A stretch of DNA of 58,008 nucleotides, from the NCBI GenBank assembly GCA_024226535.1, contig JAAELP010000080.1, positions 1-58,008 of the forward strand. Reading direction: 5' to 3'. Below the pieces are notes generated by a model. It did no database searches. It saw only the letters and a list, made by a program, of their open reading frames with translations, and was not told where the DNA came from. The position numbers were made by a program, and so were the translations under genes. This DNA is from Planctomycetota bacterium. GTDB taxonomy: Bacteria; Planctomycetota; Phycisphaerae; Phycisphaerales; SM1A02. This document shows, one piece after another, positions 49,112 to 56,793 of the stretch. Numbering within the stretch: the stretch's first letter is position 1; the number at the start of each line of letters is the position of its first letter.

Positions 49112-50103
49112 GCCTGGCCCCTCCCCGTCCGCAGGAGCCAGATGAACGCCGGGCCGCCGACGAGCGCCGTGAACACGCCGACGGGAATGTGCCCGGTGCC
49201 GGTGCCGATGACCTGCGAGAGCGTGTCGCCCAGCACCAGCAGCAGGACGCCGAGCAGCGCCGCCCCGGGGACGAGCGCCGTGTGTCTCGGCCCCAACAGC
49301 AGGCGGCCGGCGTGCGGCGCGACGAGGCCGACGAAGCCGATCGGGCCGGCGAGGGCGACCGCCACCGCGGCGAGCGCCCCGGCGAGCACGAACATCCAGC
49401 GCCGCAGCGGGCCGACGCGCACGCCGATGCTCCGCGCCTCGTCGTCACCGAAGGTCGCCCCGTCCATCGCGCGCCCCAGCGCGCCGCTCACGATCGCGCC
49501 GAACAACGTGATGCCGCCCGCCGTGACGAGCAGCCACGGCGCCGTGCCCTGCCGGATGTGCCCCATCATCCAGCCCACGAGATCGCTGCGCAGTCCGTGC
49601 GGCGCCAGGTGCTGGAGGAGCATGATCAACGCGGCGCAGATCGACGAGACGATCACGCCGACGAGCACGAGCGAGAGCGGATCGATCAGACCGCGGCGAC
49701 GCCCGAGGGCGTAGACGAGCCCCAGCGCCCCGAGCGCCCCCACCAGCGCGGGGCCGACGGACGAGAAGCCCGTGACCCAGGTCATCCCCAGCACGGTGGC
49801 CGCGTACCCCGCCGCCATGACGCCGAGCGCCGCGCCGCTGGAAACGCCGAGGATGAACGGCGACGCCAGCGCGTTGCGCAGCAACGCCTGGAGCAGGACG
49901 CCCGACACGGCGAGCGCCGTGCCGACGATGGCCGCGGAGGCGATCGCGGTCAGGCGGACGCGGGCGATCTCACCCGCCGGCCACGTCCACGTCACGACGC
50001 CGTCGAGATCGCGGTAGACGAGCAGACGCACGAGGCACGCCCCCATGGTCACGATCAACAGCGCAACCAGACCCGTCATCTGGCGCCGACCGATGCCCGT
50101 CAT
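49108..50103 (-). CDS. FecCD/BtuC-type ABC permease
   Basis: Start ATG 50103 (MTGIGRRQMTGLVALL) overlaps the binding-protein stop (ATGA); 331 aa. It has about ten hydrophobic helices and the family signatures RLTAIASAAIVGTALAVSGV, ASPFILGVSSGAALG, and GPIGFVGLVAPHAGRLLLG (the coupling-helix region), ending in GHIPVGVFTALVGGPAFIWL. Length matches BtuC (~326). It forms the homodimeric membrane channel of the importer. Confidence 0.94.
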   Translation of the reverse strand: MTGIGRRQMTGLVALLIVTMGACLVRLLVYRDLDGVVTWTWPAGEIARVRLTAIASAAIVGTALAVSGVLLQALLRNALASPFILGVSSGAALGVMAAGYAATVLGMTWVTGFSSVGPALVGALGALGLVYALGRRRGLIDPLSLVLVGVIVSSICAALIMLLQHLAPHGLRSDLVGWMMGHIRQGTAPWLLVTAGGITLFGAIVSGALGRAMDGATFGDDEARSIGVRVGPLRRWMFVLAGALAAVAVALAGPIGFVGLVAPHAGRLLLGPRHTALVPGAALLGVLLLVLGDTLSQVIGTGTGHIPVGVFTALVGGPAFIWLLRTGRGQA

Positions 50104-51011
50104 GGCGCCGGCCCGTCCGCGAGCCGGTCCAGCGCGGCGCGCATCTCGTCGGCGAGACCGATGACGCCGCTGCACGGACGCAACGCATCGGGGTGGCGGA
50201 CGATCGTGACGCGGCCCTTCTCGACGGCGTCGATCGAGACGGTCGCGATCGGCCCCAGGGCGTCGGCGACGCTCGCGGAGGCGGGCTGGCTTCCGTCCTC
50301 GATCACGATGATTGCCTCGGGGTCGAGCTGGATCACGTCCTCCAGGCTGAGGTTCGCCCAGCCGCGGACGTTCGTCGCGTTGCGGGCGCCGAGCCGCACG
50401 AGCACCTCGTGGAGGTAGGTGTCGGTGCCGAAGACGTAAATGGGGTCGGTGTCGTAGACGAGCAGCGCCTCGCCGTCGTACCGCGCCCGGGCGCCGCGTC
50501 CCGGGCTGAGGCTCGCGGCGATCTCGTTGAGCAGGTCCGCCGCGCGAGCCGCGACGATGTCGAGCCGGGGCGATCCCGGCGGGTAGAGCCGTTCAGGAAG
50601 CTCGCGGAGGACGCGCTCGATGTCGTCGATGCGATCGATCCCGCTCCACGAGGCGATCGTCCAGCCGCGGCGTTCGGCCAACTCCACGAGACGCGGCTCG
50701 ATCCCCTCCGCCGGCGCCTGCACGAGCACGTGCGTGGGCTTCAGCTCGATGAGACGCTCGTAGTCGATCCGCTGGAGGTCGCCCACGGGCGGGACTGCGT
50801 CGTCGAGGAAGTCACAGAAGCTGCTGCGCCCGACGATGCGCGGCTCCAGCCCGAGGTCCACCACGGTGCGCGAGAGCGCCGGGCTCAGCGAGACGATCCG
50901 TACGTCATCGCCGTCACCGGCCCCGTGCGCGTCGGCGCTGCCGCCGGAGCCGCACGCCGACAGCAGCAGCAACAACACGATGAGCGGGAGAGCACGGATC
51001 ACGACCACCAT
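50100..51011 (-). CDS. periplasmic-binding lipoprotein of FecB/BtuF type
   Basis: Start ATG 51011 (MVVVIRALPLIVLLLLLSAC) gives a 303-aa lipoprotein with lipobox LSAC. The mature protein has the BtuF/FecB class III layout: RIVSLSPALSRTVVDLGLEP, VGDLQRIDYERLIELKPTHVL, a long linking helix, NVRGWANLSLEDVIQLDPEAIIVIE and a C-terminal ALRPCSGVIGLADEM. It delivers the ligand to the following permease. The only other Cys are SFCDFLDD and PCSG. First gene of the three-gene operon plus the coiled-coil gene. Confidence 0.92.
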   Translation of the reverse strand: MVVVIRALPLIVLLLLLSACGSGGSADAHGAGDGDDVRIVSLSPALSRTVVDLGLEPRIVGRSSFCDFLDDAVPPVGDLQRIDYERLIELKPTHVLVQAPAEGIEPRLVELAERRGWTIASWSGIDRIDDIERVLRELPERLYPPGSPRLDIVAARAADLLNEIAASLSPGRGARARYDGEALLVYDTDPIYVFGTDTYLHEVLVRLGARNATNVRGWANLSLEDVIQLDPEAIIVIEDGSQPASASVADALGPIATVSIDAVEKGRVTIVRHPDALRPCSGVIGLADEMRAALDRLADGPAP

Positions 51012-51188
51012 CGTACCGGGGTCACGATGGCACGGATTCCTCCATGCGGCGGGGAGAAACGCCCGGCGCCGCTGCGACCCCGGTCGCGTCGCGCGCCGGA
51101 GTCGCTTGTGTGGTCCCAACCGGAGCCGTAGGCTACGCCCGCCCGAGCAAGGGCCGTGTCGGAATCGGACTCTGACAAGGGAGCAGGC

Positions 51189-51920
51189 ATGCCGCTGATC
51201 AAGGATGTTGGACGGCTGTTCCGCCGGCGGCGACGCCCGGTGGAGATCGATCTCACCTCGACCCAGGCCGCAGCGCTCGCCGCGAGAGCGGAAGAGCCCG
51301 GCGAGACGACGAGCCCCACCGCGATGATCGAACCCAAGCCCCAACCGCTGCGCGAGCGACGCGGCGAGGGCCGCGCGCACGAGGAGGTGCTCGACCTCGT
51401 CCGCCGGATCGGCGAGCACCTCGACCACCAGTCGGACCGCGCCGAGCGCATGGTGCAGCTCCTGGACCGGATGCCGGCCATGCTCGACGCGCTGCCCGAG
51501 ATCAACCGCCAGAACGCGACGCTCGTCGAGACGATGCACGAGCACTTCGCCCAGTCGAAGCGACGCGAGGAGGCGCTCGGAACCACGCTCGTCACGGTCC
51601 ACGAAAGCTCGGAGCGGCAGATCGACGTGCTGGGCCTGATCCAGCAGCAGCTCGACGCCGGCACCCGCACGACGGCGCACCTCGAGGAGACCCTCGACGA
51701 CCTGCGCGGAGCGCTCGGCGACCTCGCCGACTCCAGCGCCCGTTCCGCCGACGCGATGCTCCAGGTCACCGAGCAGCGCGACTCCCGCGATGCGGAGTTC
51801 CGCCGCGTCGTCTCGCGAACCCAGGGCTGGACGGTGGCCGCGATGATCGCCTGCGCGATGGTCTCCGTAGCCGCCGTGATCGTCGCCGTCATCGCCCTCT
51901 TCGGCGCAAGCAGCCCGTAA
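51189..51920 (+). CDS. coiled-coil protein with C-terminal membrane anchor
   Basis: Start ATG 51189 (MPLIKDVGRLFRRRRRPVEI) is preceded by GGGAGCAGGC; a GTG at 51156 is possible but less likely. 243 aa: a basic start, a disordered stretch, then ~130 residues of heptad-rich helix (LDLVRRIGEHLDHQSDRAER, IDVLGLIQQQLDAGTRTTAH, LEETLDDLRGALGDLADSS). One transmembrane helix ends it (WTVAAMIACAMVSVAAVIVAVIALF). No family recognised. Alone on its strand, ahead of a bidirectional terminator. Confidence 0.65.
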   Translation: MPLIKDVGRLFRRRRRPVEIDLTSTQAAALAARAEEPGETTSPTAMIEPKPQPLRERRGEGRAHEEVLDLVRRIGEHLDHQSDRAERMVQLLDRMPAMLDALPEINRQNATLVETMHEHFAQSKRREEALGTTLVTVHESSERQIDVLGLIQQQLDAGTRTTAHLEETLDDLRGALGDLADSSARSADAMLQVTEQRDSRDAEFRRVVSRTQGWTVAAMIACAMVSVAAVIVAVIALFGASSP

Positions 51921-51928
51921 TCCGGAAG

Positions 51929-51950
51929 ACCGGGGACAGTCCCCGGTTTT
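51929..51950. terminator. bidirectional terminator / GGGGACAGTCCCC palindrome
   Basis: Eight-base stem ACCGGGGA / TCCCCGGT with loop CAG, followed by TTT, lies between the convergent coiled-coil gene and the ABC exporter; it overlaps the exporter stop codon (51949-51951). The palindrome also matches a dispersed REP-like motif; a decayed relative is at 7149-7173. Confidence 0.6.
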
Positions 51951-53775
51951 AGCGCGCCGTTACGAGCTGGGTACGGGTCAGTTCCTGGTAGAGCGTGCAC
52001 CGCTCCAGCAGTTCGTCGTGGGTGCCGCGATCGACGATCCGGCCTTCGTCCATCACGACGATCCAGTCGGCGTTGAGCACGGTCGCGAGGCGGTGGGCGA
52101 CGATCACGGTCGTTCGTCCCCGGCAGAACTCGGCGAGGGTGGCGTTGATCTGCTCCTCCGATGAGGCGTCGATCTGGCTCGTCGCCTCGTCGAGGATGAG
52201 GATCGCGGGGTCGCGCAGGATCGCGCGCGCGATCGCCAGACGCTGACGCTGTCCGCCGGAGAGCGACGCCCCCTGCTCGGCGATGTCCGCGTCGTATCCG
52301 TCGGGCAACGCGGAGATGAACTCGTCGGCGCGGGCGCGCTTCGCCGCGTCGATGATCGCGGATCGCTCCGCGTGCTCCATGCCGAAGGCGAGGTTCGCCG
52401 CGATCGACCCGCGGAAGAGCACGGTCTCCTGGGTCACGACGCCGATCTGCCGGCGGAGGCTCTCCAGCGTGACGCTCGCGATGTCGACCCCGTCCACCGC
52501 CACGCGTCCCGCCCGCGGCACGAGCAGCCGCGGGATCAGGCTCGCCAGCGTCGTCTTGCCCGAGCCGTTCGGGCCGACGATCGCAACCCGAGCCCCGTGC
52601 TCGATCAGCAACGAGATATCGCGGAGGGCGGGCTCGTCGGCGCCCGGATAGCTGAAGGTGACGGCGTCCACCTCGATCGAACGCGTGTGCCGCGGCAACG
52701 CGGGGCGCTCGACCGACGGATCTTCCTCGATGTCCTCGTCGAGGATCTCGCAGAGACGCACCGCGGGCGCCGCCGACGCCTGCACCTCGTTGACGAGACC
52801 GGCGAGCGGTCTGAACGAGCTGGCCGTGATCCCGAGCGCGAGCATCACGAACATGAACCGCTCGAACTCGAGCACGTTCTCGAGGATCAGCTTGGCCGCG
52901 AGCAGCGCGAGGCCCGCCAGCACGACGACCATGAGCGACTCCAGCAGCGGCGACGCCACCGCGCGGGCGGTGCGGATCTTCAGCTCGTGGTGCACGACCT
53001 CGTCGTTGATCTTCGAGAAGCGGCGGCTGGCTTCGGGTTCGCCGGTGCTCGCCTTGACCGCGCGAAGACCCTGGAGCACCTCGGTGGAGACACGCAGCAG
53101 CCCTTCCTGGGCCTGGAGCGACCCGCGGGCTCCACGCCGAATGTGCTTGCCGAACTTGCGCACGATCGCCGCGACGACCAGCGCCGTCGGGATGGCCACG
53201 AGGGTCAGCTCCCACTGCACGTAGAGGGCGAGGAACAGGGCGGCGGCCGCCTTGGTCAGGTGAGCAACCGCCTTGCTCGTGAGCGCGATGAAGCCGCGCT
53301 GGATCTCCGCCGCGTCGCGGACGATCCTCGCGACGAACTCGGTGGGACCGCGCTCCACGACACGCCCCAGCGGCATGTGCACCGCGCGCTCGAAGGCTTG
53401 CTGGCGGATCCGGGCGACCGTCTTCGCCGCCACCGTGCCCGTCAGGAACGCGTGGAGGAAGTTCGCCATCGCGCCGACCGCGGTCAGGACGATCATCAGC
53501 GCGATGATCAGCGCGACGCCCATGAAGGGATCCGTGGGCAGCCACCCGACGACCGTCGCGGGAATCGCGACCAACGGCTCCCCGGCGTTGTACTCGTTGG
53601 CCATGTCGGCCATCGACTTCCGGTTCTCGTCGGCGATCACCACCTTCATGATGGGCAGGATCGCGAGCAGGCCGACGCCGAGGCCCGCGGCCGAGACGAA
53701 CGCGAAGATCATCGCCCCCACGAGCACGTATCGCTCGTGCAGCAGCTCTTTCGTCAGTCTCCAGAAGGCGTGCAT
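51949..53775 (-). CDS. MsbA-like ABC exporter (fused membrane and ATPase domains)
   Basis: 608 aa. Residues ~1-330 hold six transmembrane helices (VLVGAMIFAFVSAAGLGVGLL, MGVALIIALMIVLTAVGAMAN, HLTKAAAALFLALYVQWELTL, LLESLMVVVLAGLALLAAKLI). The ATPase domain has Walker A GPNGSGKTT, Q-loop IGVVTQETVLFRG, signature LSGGQRQRLAIARA, Walker B ILILDEATSQID and VAHRL. It is most like lipid/multidrug exporters of the MsbA family; substrate unknown. An insert ending VIADENRKSMADMANEYN between helices 1 and 2 is longer than in MsbA. It is 9 bp from aroA and probably co-transcribed. Confidence 0.92.
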   Translation of the reverse strand: MHAFWRLTKELLHERYVLVGAMIFAFVSAAGLGVGLLAILPIMKVVIADENRKSMADMANEYNAGEPLVAIPATVVGWLPTDPFMGVALIIALMIVLTAVGAMANFLHAFLTGTVAAKTVARIRQQAFERAVHMPLGRVVERGPTEFVARIVRDAAEIQRGFIALTSKAVAHLTKAAAALFLALYVQWELTLVAIPTALVVAAIVRKFGKHIRRGARGSLQAQEGLLRVSTEVLQGLRAVKASTGEPEASRRFSKINDEVVHHELKIRTARAVASPLLESLMVVVLAGLALLAAKLILENVLEFERFMFVMLALGITASSFRPLAGLVNEVQASAAPAVRLCEILDEDIEEDPSVERPALPRHTRSIEVDAVTFSYPGADEPALRDISLLIEHGARVAIVGPNGSGKTTLASLIPRLLVPRAGRVAVDGVDIASVTLESLRRQIGVVTQETVLFRGSIAANLAFGMEHAERSAIIDAAKRARADEFISALPDGYDADIAEQGASLSGGQRQRLAIARAILRDPAILILDEATSQIDASSEEQINATLAEFCRGRTTVIVAHRLATVLNADWIVVMDEGRIVDRGTHDELLERCTLYQELTRTQLVTAR

Positions 53776-53784
53776 GGGTGGCGC

Positions 53785-55089
53785 TCAGTCGTGAAGCAGG
53801 GCCAGGTCCGCGAAGAATCCGGGGTAGCTCTTGGCCACGCACCCGGGATCCGCGATCGAGATCCCGCGACGTACGAGGCCGAGCACGGCGAAGGCCATCG
53901 CCATGCGGTGGTCATCGTAGGTCCTCACGGTCACCTCGTGCGAGACGTCGAGCGGGGCCGGGTCGATCGTGATCGACTCGTCGGTGCTCTGTACGCCACA
54001 ACCCACGCGTCGAAGCTCGGCGGCGAGGGCCGCGATGCGGTCGGTCTCCTTCACGCGGAGCGTGCGAAGGCCGGTGATCGTGCTCCGCCCGTCGGCGCGG
54101 GCCGCGGCCACCGCGAGGGCGAGCGCCCCGTCCGGGCAGTTCCCGGCGTCGAACTCGAACGCGTGGACGGTGCCGTCGCCCCCGGCTCCGGTGATGCGGC
54201 CCAGCGCCCGGACGACGGCGAGATCAGGCTGGCAGGAGTCGTCGCGGAGCCCGGAAACCCCCACCCGCGCCCCGGGCACGATGGACTCGGCGAGACGCCA
54301 GTACACGGCGCTGCTGGCGTCCGGCGCGACGGCGAGGGAGCGGGCGGGCACCGTTCGCGGGGCGATCTCGATGACCGGTGGCGGCGGCTCGTCGATCCGC
54401 GGCGCCGTCGTCGTCTCCAGCAGGCCCCATTCGGCGAGGATGGCCTCGGTCATCCGGACGTAGGCGGCGCTGGTGACGGGGCCGTCGAACGCGAGACGCA
54501 GACCGTCGGGCAGGCTCGGCGCGACCAGCAGCAATGCCGAGAGGAACTGGCTGGAGACCGTCGGCGTCGCCGTCACCTCGCCACCGCGCAGGTCGCCGGA
54601 CGGCGTGACGCGCACGGGCAGACGCTCGGCGACCTCGACGTATTCGATCCGCGCCCCGATCCGGCGCAGCAGATCGACTCCCTCGGCGATCGGGCGCTCG
54701 CGCATCCGCGGGCTTCCGTCGACGAGGACCGGCTCGGCGGCGAGGCAGGCGGCGGCGATCATGAAGCGCGTCGGCGTCCCCCCGTCGCCGAGGTTCACCT
54801 CGCCGCCACGCGGGAAGCGTCCGCCGACGCCGTCGATCAGGACGTCGTCGCCGTCGAAGCGCGACGCGGCGCCGAGGGTGTCCAGCGCCGCGAGCATGCG
54901 ATCGCAGTCGTCGCTGCGCAGCGGCCGCCCGATACGCGACGTTCCCGCGGCGAGGGCCGCCAGCAGGTACGCGCGGTTCGTGAGGCTCTTGGAACCCGGC
55001 GGCGTGATCGACACGTCCACCGGCCCGCGGATCGGATCGATGGGCAGCGGGTCGGGAAGCTCGTCCAACGGCAGGCGGTAGTCCGGCAT
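53785..55089 (-). CDS. aroA: 3-phosphoshikimate 1-carboxyvinyltransferase AroA (EPSP synthase)
   Basis: 434 aa. AroA joins shikimate-3-phosphate and PEP in the shikimate pathway. Visible: PPGSKSLTNRAYLLAALA (KS loop), MRERPIAEGVDLLR, VSSQFLSALLL, VKETDRIAAL and YDDHRMAMAFAVLG. The PEP-site loop is LGDGGTPTRFM, against the usual LGNAGTAMRPL: the key Gly and Arg remain but Asn, Ala, Ala, Met and Pro are replaced. It lies 11 bp after the GroES-like gene stop and 9 bp before the exporter. Confidence 0.96.
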   Translation of the reverse strand: MPDYRLPLDELPDPLPIDPIRGPVDVSITPPGSKSLTNRAYLLAALAAGTSRIGRPLRSDDCDRMLAALDTLGAASRFDGDDVLIDGVGGRFPRGGEVNLGDGGTPTRFMIAAACLAAEPVLVDGSPRMRERPIAEGVDLLRRIGARIEYVEVAERLPVRVTPSGDLRGGEVTATPTVSSQFLSALLLVAPSLPDGLRLAFDGPVTSAAYVRMTEAILAEWGLLETTTAPRIDEPPPPVIEIAPRTVPARSLAVAPDASSAVYWRLAESIVPGARVGVSGLRDDSCQPDLAVVRALGRITGAGGDGTVHAFEFDAGNCPDGALALAVAAARADGRSTITGLRTLRVKETDRIAALAAELRRVGCGVQSTDESITIDPAPLDVSHEVTVRTYDDHRMAMAFAVLGLVRRGISIADPGCVAKSYPGFFADLALLHD

Positions 55090-55100
55090 CGCGGGGTGGG

Positions 55101-55418
55101 CTATTCCTTCCGGAACACCGCCACCACGTCCTCGACCGGGATCACGAACAACCGGTTGTCGCCCTCGAAATCCACGGGGATCCCGTTCTTCGGGTTGAAC
55201 AGCACGCGGTCGTACTTGTGGATGGGGTAGTCGTCGTCGTTATCCACGTGGGTGCTGACCGCGACGATCCGGCCGGTGATGGTCGGGATCTCCAGCTTGT
55301 CCGGCAGGTGGATCCCGACCTTCGTCACCTTGCGGTCCTCGTCCTTGCGGACCAGGACGCGCTTGCCGATCGGCTCGATGGTCTCGAGCGCCGACGCGGA
55401 TGACGAGGGCTTGGTCAT
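55101..55418 (-). CDS. GroES (Cpn10)-like protein
   Basis: 105 aa with the GroES fold pattern: IEPIGKRVLVRKDEDRKVTK, VGIHLPDKLEIPTITGRIVA, YPIHKYDRVLFNPKNGIPVD and LFVIPVEDVVAVF at the end. The mobile-loop region (~25-40) is altered and lacks the usual T-x-G-G-I/L-x-L-P. No groEL is adjacent. Planctomycetes carry several such stand-alone GroES-like genes. Whether it still binds GroEL is uncertain. Confidence 0.8.
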   Translation of the reverse strand: MTKPSSSASALETIEPIGKRVLVRKDEDRKVTKVGIHLPDKLEIPTITGRIVAVSTHVDNDDDYPIHKYDRVLFNPKNGIPVDFEGDNRLFVIPVEDVVAVFRKE

Positions 55419-55494
55419 GGCAGGATGATAGCAGGGTCGTGCCGGCGGGATCGCCGCCGCGTATCATGCGGGCAGTCCATCCAGGAAGCACACC

Positions 55495-56685
55495 ATGTCC
55501 ACCGCACGCACGCCCTCCCCCGCTCCCGAAACGCCCGCGACGACGGACCCGCTCTCGCTCATCGACGTCGATCACGTCCGCTTACACGTCGGCAACGCGA
55601 AGCAGGCGGCGTTGTTCTATGCGCACACGTTCGGCTTCCAGGTCGACCAGTACCAGGACCTCACCACCGGCAGCCGTGACGAGGCGTCGTACCTGCTCAA
55701 GCAGGGCAACATCCGGCTGCTCCTGACGACGGGACTGCACAAGGACAGCGTCGCGCAGCAGGAGGTCATGCGCTACGGCGACGGCGTGAAGGACATTGCG
55801 GTGACCGTCGAGGACGCGGTCGCCGCGTACGAGCAGGCGATCCGCAACGGCGGCGAGAGCGCCTACGAGCCCGTGGAGCGCAGCGACGAGCACGGAAGCG
55901 TGGTGACGGCGGGCATCAGCACCTACGGACGGGTCGTGCACAGCTTCGTCAGCCGCAGCGGCGCGTACGACCTCGACCAGGTGAAGGACGGCGGCGCGTT
56001 CGCTCCGGGCTTCGCGAAGACCGAGGGCCTGTCGGTGAACGTCTACAACCGGCAGAACCCCTGCGGGCTCATGTACGTCGATCACTGCGTGGGCAACGTC
56101 GAAGAGGGGAAGATGAACCACTGGGTCGAGTGGTACGAGCAGGTGCTCGGCTTCCGCATGTTCAAGCACTTCGACGACGCGGACATCTCCACCGAGTTCT
56201 CGGCCCTGATGTCGAAGGTCATGGCCTCCGGCAACAACCTCATCAAGATGCCGATCAACGAGCCCGCCACCGGCAAGAGGAAGAGCCAGATCCTCGAGTA
56301 CCTCGAGTGGCACGACATGAGCCCGGGCGTGCAGCACCTCGCCCTGCGCACCGACGACGAACTGACCTCCGTCGCCGCCCTCCGCAGTCGCGGCGTCGAC
56401 TTCCTCATGATCCCCGACACGTACTACCAGACCGTCTGGGATCGCGTCTCGGCTCAGGGCTGGGAGGTGCGCGAGGACCACGAGAAGATCCGCGACCTCG
56501 GCATCCTCGTCGACGCCGATGACGAGGGGTACCTCCTGCAACTGTTCACGAAGCCGCTCCAGGACCGGCCGACGCTCTTCTTCGAGATCATCTGCCGCCG
56601 CGGAAGCCAGAGCTTCGGGAAGGGGAACTTCAAGGCGCTGTTCGAGGCGCTGGAGATCGAGCAGGAGCGGCGCGGGAACCTGTAG
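55495..56685 (+). CDS. hppD: 4-hydroxyphenylpyruvate dioxygenase
   Basis: 396 aa with an ATG at 55495. HPPD converts 4-hydroxyphenylpyruvate to homogentisate in tyrosine breakdown. The two vicinal-oxygen-chelate halves are clear: N-terminal IDVDHVRLHVGNAKQAALFY; C-terminal catalytic half with Fe ligands in VDHCVGNV (His), GVQHLALRT (His) and FFEIICRRG (Glu). LQLFTKPLQDRPTLFFEI and the C-terminal FGKGNFKALFEALEIEQ helix are conserved. Followed 108 bp later by hmgA, the next step. Confidence 0.97.
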   Translation: MSTARTPSPAPETPATTDPLSLIDVDHVRLHVGNAKQAALFYAHTFGFQVDQYQDLTTGSRDEASYLLKQGNIRLLLTTGLHKDSVAQQEVMRYGDGVKDIAVTVEDAVAAYEQAIRNGGESAYEPVERSDEHGSVVTAGISTYGRVVHSFVSRSGAYDLDQVKDGGAFAPGFAKTEGLSVNVYNRQNPCGLMYVDHCVGNVEEGKMNHWVEWYEQVLGFRMFKHFDDADISTEFSALMSKVMASGNNLIKMPINEPATGKRKSQILEYLEWHDMSPGVQHLALRTDDELTSVAALRSRGVDFLMIPDTYYQTVWDRVSAQGWEVREDHEKIRDLGILVDADDEGYLLQLFTKPLQDRPTLFFEIICRRGSQSFGKGNFKALFEALEIEQERRGNL

Positions 56686-56750
56686 ATACGAAGAGGGGCG
56701 GGCGTTCAAGGACGCACGTGGGCTGGTTCGGGAATAAATCCCCTTCCGGC

Positions 56751-56756
56751 TACAAT
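56751..56756 (+). promoter_or_regulatory. possible -10 box (TACAAT) upstream of hmgA
   Basis: TACAAT at 56751-56756 matches the sigma70 -10 consensus at five of six bases; TTCGGG, 18 bases upstream (56727-56732), is a poor -35. It would give hmgA its own promoter about 38 bp before its ATG at 56794. Confidence 0.3.
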
Positions 56757-56793
56757 ACCGCTCCGACCAGGACTCCCGGAGAACGACGGACCC

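Noticed and set aside
51012..51188. Cobalamin riboswitch or Fur box upstream of the ABC importer.
   Set aside because: No B12-box-like or GATAATGATAATCATTATC-like sequence could be recognised on the minus strand of this short gap.
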